The translations under genes and the position numbers were made by a program. From Effrenium voratum (taxonomy: Eukaryota; Sar; Dinophyceae; Suessiales; Symbiodiniaceae), in contig CAUJNA010001502.1 of the NCBI GenBank assembly GCA_963377175.1, positions 997,001-1,061,000 of the forward strand: 64,000 nt of DNA, read 5' to 3'. Each line of letters opens with the position of its first letter. The first letter of the stretch is position 1. Below are positions 23,639 through 40,692 of the stretch, in pieces. Below the pieces are notes generated by a model. That model saw only the letters and a program-made list of their open reading frames with translations, was not told where the DNA came from and made no database searches.

Positions 23639-23983
23639 TTATTGTCACATTACCCAGTGGATATACATCTTGTTCAAACTTAGCCCATGGGAAGAAGTTT
23701 GACTTTTTGCGTGTTTATGAGACAATGATGGAAACCACACAGGGCAAACAGTCCAAAGGTGAGTCAAGTCTGGCAACGGCCAATGTCTGAACAACTTCGT
23801 CTCTTCCTCTTACCCATGAGTGTGCCTCACCCCTTCCCATGACCCTTCAGTTGGAAAAGGCTTGGAGCCCATGTTTGTTTTCGGAGTCTAGACCCCACTC
23901 GTGTTCCAGCCGGTGCCCACAACCCCTTGAAAGAAAACGCAATTTTTGAGCCCCCACTTTCGCAGAGGCGCGTCCTCGAGGGC

Positions 23984-24049
23984 CTGGAAGGTCATGAGGT
24001 TCAGGCGGTGCGAGAAGGCCAGGAAGTCGTCTTGGTTCAGAAAGTGCTC
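23984..24049 (-). CDS. candidate exon (unidentified gene)
   Basis: The minus strand reads EHFLNQDDFLAFSH then RLNLMTFQ, 22 codons in phase 0, bounded by GCTGAG followed by G and CAG before a GC donor (23983-23982). An alternative GA donor would add ALE. Strongly protein-like; not recognised. Confidence 0.65.
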
Positions 24050-24109
24050 CTCAGCACTTGGGCGAGCTAGTCATGCCACTGCTGGCCCGAAGCGCCCGGA
24101 CAAATCCTT

Positions 24110-25780
24110 GTCGGGACCCCCTCCCCAATCTGGGCATGTGGACCCCCAAAAGGGGTCCTTCCCTTCAAGCCCCCCTTCAAACAAACATGCAAACGTTCAT
24201 CTCCCAAACCACCCCTCCAAACCACCAATTGGGGGCAACCTAAGCCAATACGGCTAAAACTAAAACCCATGCCGAGGCACGCCCTTCTGCAACCAAGGAC
24301 CTCGGCGCAGCTCGAAAGGCCTTGAAACAAAACAAACCGGGCTTCCTTCCAAGGCCATAGGTGGCCTTTTGGAGAAGATGGCCCTGGTAAATGGAATAAA
24401 CCATCTAAACGAGGGCCCTCTATATTTTAAGCAAACCATCCAAAAAGGACACCTATGTACAAGGCCCTTTCCTCACGATGACTGAAAGGGAAAAAGTGGC
24501 GCTCCTACAAAATGCCCGCAGGAGGTCGGCATTCTTTGTTCGCCTGCTATTTCTGCCCCGTAGCTCGCAAAGATGGCTTTTAACACACACTTTTTCTGAA
24601 AATGGTTGTGGGTCAAACCCGGGAAACCTGGTGAACATCAAAATAGGTGGCACATGGGTGTTCATCCGCCCTAAAATGGCTCGGCATAGGTTATGACCCA
24701 TGGCCAAATGGTAATTCGCAAACTTCCGGACACAAATCTGGCAAATCTGGACCTTGGGCTTGACTTTGCACAACTTGCGAGGAAAACACCGGTTCGGATG
24801 GCTCCGGGTGAAAAGACCAAACCAAAGAATCCAACCATGTGGCAACTGGTTTAATAAGGTTGACGTTGGAAGGGGAGCAAACATTTAAATTTTAGCAGTC
24901 AAGTGGGGGTTTCCCACTAAGCCACAATAAGCATACATGTAAAATGTTTCCCAACAACAACCATGTTAGTATCGGGACCCTGAAGTATGTCAAGTCTCCT
25001 CGGCTTACATATGATCCCTCCCGCTGTTTGGGGGTCATCGTTTACGTCAACTTAAAACTCCGAAAAATCACAATCTGGACAGGAGCTTTCCAAGGAAAAT
25101 GAAATCTTGCAAATCATTTGTCTTTTCCCAGGAAGATGCATAATCGGGACAACTGATTACGCCTATCAGCTTTCTGGCTCAGGCCCAGCAGTGAAAATTA
25201 AATTCGGGGACTCCAAATTCTAGACATGCCAATGCTAAAGCAAGCACTGCGAATTTGAGAGTACCCTCACTCCCACCAACATGGCACCTGACAGGGGGCC
25301 CCTACAAGAGGAACATGATCTTCAGGTACCCTCCCACAGATGCTATGTTAGCGGAGGGGAGGGTAGGTCTTGGCAACACTAAGTTTAGACTAGGCACTAC
25401 CTAATAAACGAAGTACTGGCACTAGTCAAGCTTAAGCACTAGAAATACTAATCCAAGTCCTGGCAATCCAACATCAAGTTCTGGCAATACTAAAACTAAA
25501 ACTTTGTTTTTGCAGCCCTCCACTAGCTATGAACAGAACCCAAAAAAAAAAGGAGAACTTCAAAGGGCACCCAAAAAGATCACCGCCGTTTTGGGGCTCC
25601 CCTCCAAAACTTCCATTTGCTTAAGCCCCCTTGAAGAAAAATAAACATATGTCCAGTAGTGATCGATTCCTTTTTAAAACCAGGGGAAAACGAAACACAT
25701 TCTTAAGCAAATAGAAGTTTTGGATAACTTCCAAATAAACGCCAAAAATTAAACAGATCACCACCGTTTTGAGGCTCCCC
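24110..25780. other. presumed intron
   Basis: Contains the second copy of the family L repeat (24862-24910), AT-rich CTGGCA-type sequence at 25400-25500, and no convincing exon. A minus-strand stretch near 24780-24700 (KVKPKVQICQICVRKFANYH) is mildly protein-like only. Confidence 0.45.
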
Positions 25781-25833
25781 TCAAGCATGGGCCTTTTTCC
25801 CCCGCCCCCCGGCCCGGCCGACGTGGGGCAGAC

Positions 25834-25914
25834 CTGGGGCCTGTTCGCCACTTCCGGGCGCCCCGGACGCTTGAGCGCGCGCCCCGCCACGAGGACCTGC
25901 AGCGACACTTGCTC
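25834..25914 (-). CDS. candidate exon (unidentified gene)
   Basis: The minus strand reads EQVSLQVLVAGRALK then RPGRPEVANRPQ, 27 codons in phase 0, between CGCCAG followed by G and CAG before a GT donor. The open frame extends upstream (AAIFRRLRQ), so an earlier start is possible. Confidence 0.55.
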
Positions 25915-25991
25915 CTGGCGGAGTCGGCGGAAGATCGCCGCTGCCCACGACTCTTGGGGTCCCCCAGTGCCCTTAAGAACTCTTGGGTGAG

Positions 25992-26047
25992 GCTTCCCCT
26001 ACTAAAATAGACTACAGAAAAACAAGTTGGTACCCTTATTCTACTCT
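25992..26047 (-). mobile_element. introner-like element (family A), partial copy on minus strand
   Basis: Reverse-complement match to the core of the AGGTCCTCCAG family: GGTACC, then TTTTTCTGTAGTCTATTTTAGTAGGGGAA. Both inverted ends are missing. It lies 78 bp upstream (gene sense) of the exon at 25834-25914 and abuts a family D element. Confidence 0.6.
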
Positions 26048-26176
26048 TGGGGTTGATTCCTTGTCCATTCTTTTCGACCGTTCTTGTCAACAACCGATGT
26101 TTCCCCTGGGTTTTTGAGGGGAAACCCTGAAAAGAAGGATCCCCGGAAAGAATGGAATTGGAAGGTAGGGTCCCCT
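26048..26176 (+). mobile_element. short inverted-repeat element (family D)
   Basis: Left end GGGGTTGATTCCTTGTCCATTCTTTT, of which the right end carries a degenerate inverted copy (AAAGAATGGAATTGG). The best-preserved relative is at 50677-50788. Fragments are at 46024-46089 and 57209-57273. Confidence 0.55.
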
Positions 26177-26185
26177 ACTCGAAAG

Positions 26186-26292
26186 GCTGCCCCTAAAAGT
26201 GATATTCACTTTTGGTGAGTCGAAAACGGAAAAACGACCTCGAAACGAACTAAAAAGATCTCAAAGGTTAAGGGACCGGATGGCTGAAATCC
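26186..26292 (+). mobile_element. dispersed short element (family B)
   Basis: Degenerate copy with the CCTAAAAGTGA...TCACTTTTGGTGAG hairpin and the GGATGGCTG end. Together with the two preceding entries it forms a 300-bp cluster of three different element families. Confidence 0.5.
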
Positions 26293-27231
26293 CATCCCAC
26301 GCGCCGTTTTCAGAACGCCCGGCTTCTGATTTTTGACCCCCTGGGAAATACCGAGAAGCCATGGTTTCAAACGTGAGGTTGCAACCGTGGTTTCAAAGTG
26401 GTGTAGAATTTCGCCCATCCACAGTAGGTTTGGGTAGCTGTTGTTTTTTTGGGGGGGGGTGGGGCTGGGGGGTTGGTTCAAAGGGACTTCTCAAATTCTG
26501 GCGTGAGCCTGTTATGCTTAAGGGGACCCTTTGGTGCACATGGTTGAGGGGATTCATGTCCAGCCACTTTTGAGGTTCCATATAAAACTCATGGCGGTCT
26601 TTCCCCCTTCAACATCACCCCAAAGGAAACTTAATTCAAATGGCCAAAGGCAATGTTGAAAAACCACGGGAAACGAAGGAACCCCTCACCCCAATGCCAA
26701 TTCAGTAGTTCGGCCCTGGGACATGCTTTGACACAAGTCCAAAGGGCGAAACAACACACGATTGTCCTATGATCATGAGGTAATTTGGCTCTATGGTGCC
26801 CGACCATCCAATTGTTTCGGCATTGATTCAGAAACCAGCGCTGCTCAAACCCAAACGGAGTCTGCTCGCAGACTCGTAAGGAAAGCCATGGGGCAAGGGC
26901 TTGCGCCAAAAGATTTGCCTCAAAAGCAAACACTGCTGAGATAGGTCATGCACGTCAGCCTGCCCGTAAAGCTGTGCAGGTTCCCCCGCCCTTTGAACCA
27001 ACCCTTTGCAAATGGATCAATAAAACGCAACCCCAGGTCCCTTCACTCACTTGTCCAAAAAGGACCTGGAAATAAATGGTAGACCTTTTGTGACCCTAAT
27101 TAAACATGGTGGCTAGAACGAGTAAAACCAAGCAGGGTCTGTCTTCTTATGGGGGTACCTCCTTTTCTTTCGTAGCTACTAAAGGGAAACCAGAAGGAAC
27201 ATCACTATTGGGCGGGGGGGGGGGGTGAGTC

Positions 27232-27318
27232 CTTTAGAAAAATCCGGATCAGGTGCTCAAGAGGGAAATGGTCCGAGATTTCCCCATGCAGCCGGGACGC
27301 CAGCTCCAAAGCCGAAGC
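27232..27318 (-). CDS. candidate exon (unidentified gene)
   Basis: The minus strand reads ASALELASRLHGEIS then DHFPLEHLIRIFLK, 29 codons in phase 0, between CCTCAG followed by G and AAG before a GA donor (27231-27230). An alternating hydrophobic and charged helix; among the most convincing unknown exons here. Confidence 0.65.
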
Positions 27319-27472
27319 CTGAGGGTCTACTCGATCCTTATGCCCCCAGACTTGTTCACCAAGAAAAAGGCCTCGTGCAAGAAATGCGTTTGCTTTTTTG
27401 TTGGACACTTTTTTTTTGGTGGTGATAAGGGGAATCCAAGAGGACAATCCACCATCTTAGGGCCCCAAAAGA

Positions 27473-27492
27473 CCACACACACACACACACAC
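27473..27492 (+). repeat. CA microsatellite
   Basis: A short run of CA dinucleotides between two candidate exons. Confidence 0.8.
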
Positions 27493-27534
27493 CCAAATAC
27501 AAGCAAACAAAACCTGGCTTCCAGTGGGTGCAAC

Positions 27535-27562
27535 CCAGGAGGTGCGCCAACTCACAAAGGAC
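27535..27562 (-). CDS. possible very short exon (unidentified gene)
   Basis: The minus strand reads VLCELAHLLG after CCCAG followed by G, with a GT donor at 27534-27533. It is 28 bp and would break the phase-0 pattern of its neighbours, so it may be chance. Confidence 0.25.
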
Positions 27563-27888
27563 CTGGGCCCGAAACCTTGCCCCCGGTCGAAGCATGTTCA
27601 AGCCACTGCTTGAGCACCATCCTTTTGGGCTTCCCTTTGGAGGGCAGGGGGTGCAGGGGTGTTAAAGCACCCAAAGCATCGATCTGCATCCACAAGTCCA
27701 CAGCCTGAAGAAAGGAACGCCTCAGTGGGGATTGATCAAAAGGTCCTTTGCATGATATAGGATGACCATTGGGGAACACCACCAAAAAAGATGATATTTC
27801 TCACCAAGTGGGACAAATTACCCATGGTCACTGTCACTTGGGCCAGATCAACCCAAGTAAAGGACCTGAATCGATTGTTTGTCTCCTC

Positions 27889-27945
27889 CTGCGTGAGGAA
27901 GGGGTAGCCATCGTCTCCTGGACCTCGAAAGAGCACGACGCCGTC
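27889..27945 (-). CDS. candidate exon (unidentified gene)
   Basis: The minus strand reads DGVVLFRGPGDDGYPFLTQ, 19 codons in phase 0, between CCAAG followed by G and CAG before a GA donor (27888-27887). A Gly/Asp-rich loop between hydrophobic strands. Not recognised. Confidence 0.65.
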
Positions 27946-28698
27946 CTTGGTGTAACCGAAAACCGGCCAAGGGCGAACCAGCGTGATGGACAGGCTGAAC
28001 GCAGGAAACAAGAAGAGGCTGTTTGCTTCAGGGTATCTTAAAAGGAAAGTCAAGAGAAAAAATGAAAGTCAAGGGAAGCCACAGATTTTGTGGGTCCTGC
28101 CAATTTTGACACATACCCAACTGTTGCAGCGTCGACATCTGAGGGTTTATCCAGGCGGCCTCCCAAGACCCGGTCGGCGCAAGTTGGACGTGTAGTGGGC
28201 GGAAACCCAGGCAAACCTAGTGTGGATGGACAAAGTCCTGCACCACTTGGAAACCGTGGGAAACCATTGTTCGTTGGTATTTATGGGGGAATCATCCCTC
28301 TAGGGCCTCTTAGTTGGTGCAGGATTTCGTCCATCCACAGTTGTTGCTATCCGTGTGCTGTCTTTTTACAATCATTTTACCCAGTCTCAAATCAGGGGGT
28401 CACGCCTCAGGAAACCTTTTACAGGGAGTCGTTTAGTCTTGGAGACCGCTACACAGAAGAACATTATGTTCAGTTTCTGTTTCATGTGGGTGTGTCTCTA
28501 GGGAACCCATCCCCGCCCCCAAAGAAGAAAAATGGCAAGGCTTGCTCGGTCCCTGGTTTCTCTTTCAAGCCATAAAAAAGGGGTACCCGGAAGAAATATA
28601 TATTTGAAAAGCACGCATATTTAGCCCATATCCCCCCCCCCAAAAAAAAAAGGCGTTCGAGACCCCAAGCCTCCGCATGTTTTTCTCCGCCAAGAAGC

Positions 28699-28758
28699 CG
28701 CCACGATGATCGCGGGGTCGTGGCTAGAGTTCAGCCGCTCCTGCGGCGACTGCCTGGC
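28699..28758 (-). CDS. candidate exon (unidentified gene)
   Basis: The minus strand reads ARQSPQERLNSSHDPAIIVA, 20 codons in phase 0, between CGCCAG followed by G and a GC donor (28698-28697). A second GC donor at 28670 would extend it by ASWRRKTCG but would break phase with the next exon. Confidence 0.55.
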
Positions 28759-29263
28759 CTGGCGCAGCCGCAGCTCAGGCGACGGCAGGTGCAGAGGCCA
28801 ACGCCTTTTCTTCAAACGACCCTCACTTCCTAAGTGAGTTGACCAGAAAAAGTAGCCAGGGACTTGGTACCTATGTACCACCAAAATGGTCTTCCCGAAA
28901 AGTGATTAAAGTACAGGAACTCAGGAAGTGAGAACCTCTACTGCCTAAGTCCCCCCGGAAAAAGATCTATTTTCAGTGGTAGATTCCGTTGCAACCAACA
29001 AAAACATGTTCTTCAGCAAACGGGAGACAAGCAACTGGAAAAAAGTGAAGAGAATCATTCCTCACTGCCTGGGTGCTTTGGCAACTGAAAAGTCCGAACT
29101 TGTTATTCACCACCAAAATGGTCCTCCCAAGAAGCATCTCTGGCTGTGAGGGTCCCCTAGGAAACCACGGTTTAATCCCCGACCTGCTTAAACAGCATCC
29201 TTGTCGTTCCCCCTGTTGAGTTGAGGTGTAGGTGGTACGTACCATGGTTCTCTCTTTTTCTTT

Positions 29264-29283
29264 CCCTCTCTCTCTCTCTCTCT
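29264..29283 (+). repeat. CT microsatellite
   Basis: A short run of CT dinucleotides within pyrimidine-rich sequence. Confidence 0.8.
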
Positions 29284-29718
29284 TGTGCCATCGAAAGTCC
29301 CGTGGTACTGTGAAGCTAACCAAATTTGCGACCAACCCTCCTGTTCGGAATGCCCAGGCTCCTCAAAAAAGGGAGGTTTCAATTGTTACCACGTAAACTT
29401 CGGACCTTCATCATTTCTGCCGTTATTGGCCAGTGGACGGTGCCCGAGTAGGATGCTACCAACCGCTGCACATAACGTGCAAGAAAACATGTCCTTTGCA
29501 ACCTCCACCTTCTCAAAAATGAGTAGAACAAACAAGCAAACCACGTGCGCAACTGCATCGCCAACAAAAACTCCTCTTGTTACAGCAAGTAGAACCCTTT
29601 TAGAGACTGCGTTGTGTGTCAAGCAAACCAAAACCAACACACAACTTCAAACAACCAACACCTTCAACCAAAGCAGCAACACCCAAATCCACTCGCCGAG
29701 CGATGCGAGCGCCAAAGC

Positions 29719-29757
29719 CTTGGCACAGAGCAAGGCCGCCGCACGGCTGGAAAAGAC
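29719..29757 (-). CDS. candidate exon, strand uncertain (listed minus)
   Basis: Minus strand: VFSSRAAALLCAK in phase 0 between CCTGAG followed by G and AAG before a GC donor. The plus strand reads SDASAKALAQSKAAARLEK over the same bases in a 191-codon open frame and also looks protein-like. Listed on minus because its neighbours are there. Confidence 0.35.
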
Positions 29758-29796
29758 CTCAGGCAAAGCAGAGCTAATGGAAAGGCTACACACAAG

Positions 29797-29910
29797 GTCC
29801 TCCAGATTTGAGAGGTTAGAACAAGTTGGTACCAACGTTTTTCCTTTTTGTCCAATTTAGTAGGGGAACCCGCCCAACAAATGGTACAAGGGCACTACTG
29901 GGGGACCTAG
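29797..29910 (+). mobile_element. introner-like element (family A)
   Basis: Full-length copy, 114 bp. It starts GTCCTCCAG directly after AAG and ends CTACTGGGGGACCTAG, the inverted counterpart. The internal core is GGTACC, a pyrimidine run and TAGTAGGGGAACCC. Both strands therefore present GT at the start and AG at the end. Confidence 0.75.
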
Positions 29911-30540
29911 ATGCGGAAGCTTGCTTTCTTTTCAAGGTTACTCACTTCTCAGCTTCGCCGGGTTTTGTTTGGAGCCGAATCGCTGGCTTGGTGGCTGAGG
30001 AGGGTCCTTCACAAGAACCAGGGCTTGAAATCCCCAGGCCGCACATCCAAACCCCCCCAGTTGGGGGTAGCACCCAAATGGTCCAAACCAACCAGTGGCT
30101 AAAGTCCAAGTCAGGGAGGTTGACTTATGCAAAGGATAGACAAGTTTAGGGACTCTCCTGTTGCATCCTGGGATTGCGCCCTAGGGAAATGATCCAACAA
30201 TCCCAAAGAAACCAAAATAAGCTACAATAACCAGGAAACCGGGCGTAATCCCAGACGGGAATTGGGAAAGCCCTTGGAACAAGGACATCCTCCTTTAAGG
30301 AGATGTTTCAGCCGGCCCGAACGGCTTTAAGCAACAAACATAAAGGTGCAGCTCACATGCTTCCACCAGGAGTTTTCATGCAGTTTTCCAGCGCTTATTT
30401 GACACGATTAGACTTGGGCCCAGTTATAGAATGTATATTCTATTGTTTTCTTCCCTTTGAGTCACTGGTAAAATGCAAAATGTATCTTAAGTCTAACCCA
30501 GTTGAGCCCAGGCCATGAAAACTCCATGTCTTAGCCGTGC

Positions 30541-30588
30541 GACGAAGTTGGTGCAGCTGAACATCTCGTGCTGGGCCCGGCTACGCGC
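30541..30588 (-). CDS. candidate exon (unidentified gene)
   Basis: The minus strand reads ARSRAQHEMFSCTNFV, 16 codons in phase 0, between GAGCCAG followed by G and GTC before a GC donor (30540-30539), the same donor context as ARF intron 1. It is the most upstream firm exon of the 15-31 kb group. The frame stays open upstream through EILAEAAFRIGSQ. Confidence 0.6.
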
Positions 30589-31260
30589 CTGGCTCCCGAT
30601 GCGAAAGGCGGCTTCCGCGAGAATTTCAAAACTCTCTTTTGAACCCATGAGGTCCCTTTTTCACTACACAAAAGATGGGTTCAACAATGCTTGAAAACAA
30701 GTGGTTGCCGCCAGGCAACAAAAGCACCATCCTGGCGATTACGCTCAGGACTCAGGCCCGACATGGCCAAAGCAAACTCAATGCGATTGCATCAAAATAG
30801 GGAGGAAACCGAAGAAGGGTTCTATCAATCGTCTGACCGATGTGCTAAGAACAAATCTCCACCAGCCTTTCCAGGAGGTGGTGAACCAGAGGTTGGGTGA
30901 GGGATTTGTGCCTCTTCTGAGAAAGGGGGAGGATTTTCTGATTTTGTCTAATGTGGATTTTGCCCTTCCTGAAACCTGACTGTACCTCCACACAATTTGA
31001 TGTCATTTGTCCAGTAACGATGTTTCTGGAACAGTGGCGAGCACTGAGGACTAAAACTGGCATGCAATTCTGCGGCGCTTCCTCTGGAATCTGTTGGAGG
31101 TCCGGAAATTTGGGCACCCCTCAAAAAAAAAAACGCCCACGCCCCTTGCGAATGCAGCAGGCCCCCCAGCATTGCTCTTATCTCCTCTCTTGGGGAGGCA
31201 AAATTCGGGCGGCGTCGGAGACCTCGAAATTCGACTTAGGGGTACATCATCCTCAACTAG

Positions 31261-31383
31261 GTCCTCCAGACTTGAGAGGTTAGAACAAGGGTACCATTTG
31301 TTTTTCTGTTTTGTCAAATTATTTTAGTAGGGGAACCCTCCCCCCAAAAAGAAACGGCAAATGGGCACTACTGGGGGACCTAG
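31261..31383 (+). mobile_element. introner-like element (family A)
   Basis: Full-length copy, 123 bp, from GTCCTCCAG to ACTGGGGGACCTAG. CTAG stands at both borders and TCAA immediately outside both (before CTAG on the left, after it on the right), a possible 4-bp target-site duplication. Confidence 0.8.
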
Positions 31384-32064
31384 TCAAAATTCGGGGGATC
31401 CTCGAACTGAAAACTGGTTCGTTCCGTGCAAAGGTGAGCTCTCTTGCTGAAAAAGAGCTCGGATCCACTCCAACAAAAAATTGTCAGCTTTGTGGGGAAC
31501 ACCCAACTCCGAGAAAGTGAAAGGCTCGCGCATCCACCCAGCCCCCATTTTTCAGACACATACCGCTAGAGCCATGGTCCAAACTGACTGAACGGGACCA
31601 ACGATTGACCACCTAGTTGATTTTGATAGGCGTTCCCTCTTGACTCAGGTTGATTATTCCGGGGTCGACATTAGGTCATGATCATGGTTCCTCTCAAGGA
31701 GTGTTGTAGCGGTTGCCTACATCTCGTAGATACGGAGAGAAAGGCCATGACCATGAGCCCCGTAGTGACCAGTCTGAAAAAAAAACACATTTCACACGTG
31801 GCTGCTTCGGGTCTTAGATCTTTGACTGGCACTGCTGTTCTGCATTTCTTGCGTGGGGAAATCGCCAAACACAAGGACAAACAACTGAGCGAACAAATAT
31901 TGCGAAGCCCTCATCCGCACAGGCACTCTTTTCCATGGCCTCCAGGCAAACATGCATTTGGGAGCACATCACGCTACATTAGGACATGACCCATCAAAAC
32001 TGGACTACGGGAAGCTTGGCCTCAATCCCGTGTGGGATGCATCCACTACATAAGGACACATGAC
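31384..32064. other. 3' flank of the ARF array
   Basis: From about 31930 the sequence matches the spacers between the ARF copies (GGCCTCCA..., CATTTGGGAGCACATCACGC, AAGCTTGGCCTCAATCCC). Upstream of that the similarity stops, which marks the array border. A GGGGTCGACATTA fragment of the AATGTTGACCCC family is at about 31660-31673. No further gene seen. Confidence 0.6.
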
Positions 32065-33161
<1,097 letters not shown>

Positions 33162-33490
33162 TCACCTCAATCTGTCTCGTACGGCAACGGACAAATGCAC
33201 ATTTCAGCATCATTTGCATCGCTCTCAAGCCAAGCTCATGCCACCGTGCTTGGCATAGAGTTCACTGTCACAAGGACACATCTCTGTCAAACCAACTGCA
33301 GCAAACATTCTTTTGAGGTCAAGCGTGTTGGCCTCCAATTGGGCCATTGGCAGGCAAAGCATGCATTCGGGAGCACATCACGCTACACTAGGACATGACC
33401 CTGCAAAACTGGACTACGGGAAGCTTGGCCTCAATCCCGCGTGGGATGCATCCACTACACAAGGACACACCCCTGTCCATCAACGTCAAC

Positions 33491-35098
<1,608 letters not shown>

Positions 35099-35415
35099 TC
35101 ACCCCAATCTGTCCCGTACAGCAACGGAGAAAAAGCACATGTCGGCACAAGCGCTAGCTAGTGCTAACATGCTTGGCATGGCCTTCATCCTCACGAGGAC
35201 ACATCTCTGTCAAACCAACTGCAGCAAACATTCTTTTGAGGTCAAGCGTGTTGGCCTCCAATTGGGCCATTGGCAGGCAAAGCATGCATTCGGGAGCACA
35301 TCACGCTACATTAGGACATGACCCTGCAAAAATGGACAACGGGAAGCTTGGCCTCAATCCCGCGTGGGATGCATCCACTACATAAGGACACACCCCTGTC
35401 CATCTCAACGTCAAC

Positions 35416-37439
<2,024 letters not shown>

Positions 37440-37733
37440 TCACCCCAATCTGCACCGTACAGCAACGGAGAACAAGCACATGGCATCATTCGCATCGCTC
37501 TCAAGCGCTAGCTAGTGCCAACATGCTTGGCATGAACTGCAGCAAACATTCTTTTGAGGTCAAGTGTGTTGGCCTCCAATTAGGCCATTGGCAGGCAAAG
37601 CATGCATCCGGGCGCACATCACGCTACATTAGGACATGACCCTGCAAAACTGGACAACGAGAAGCTTGGCCTCAATCCCGTGTGGGATGCATCCACTACA
37701 TAAGGACACACCCCTGTCCATCTCAACGTCGAC

Positions 37734-38928
<1,195 letters not shown>

Positions 38929-39258
38929 TCACCTCAATCTGTCTCGTACGGCAACGGAAAAATGCACATTTCAGCATCATTCGCATCGCTCTCAAGCCAA
39001 GCTAATGCCACCGCGCTGGGCATAGAGTTTAGTGTCACAAGGACTCATCTCTGTCAAACCCACTGCGCACACATTCTTTTGAGGTCAAGTGTGTTGGCCT
39101 CCAATCAAACCATTGGCAGGCAAAGCATGCATTTAGGAGCACATCACGCTACATTAGGACATGACCCTGCAAAACTGGACTATGGGAAGCTTGGCCTCAA
39201 TCCCCTGTGGGATGCATCCACTACATAAGGACACACCCCTGTCCATCTCAACGTCGAC

Positions 39259-40375
<1,117 letters not shown>

Positions 40376-40692
40376 TCACCTCAATCTGTCTCGTACGGCA
40401 ACGGAAAAATGCACATTTCAGCATCATTCGCATCGCTCTCAAGCCAAGCTAATGCCACCGCGCTGGGCATAGAGTTTAGTGTCACAAGGACTCATCTCTG
40501 TCAAACCCACTGCGCACACATTCTTTTGAGGTCAAGCGTGTTGGCCTCCAACCAAACCATTGGCAGGCAAAGCATGCATTTAGGAGCACATCACTCTACT
40601 GTACATTAGGATACGACCCCGCAAAACTGGACAATCCCGCGTGGGATGCATCCACTACATAAGGACACACCCCTGTCCATCTCAGCGTCAAC

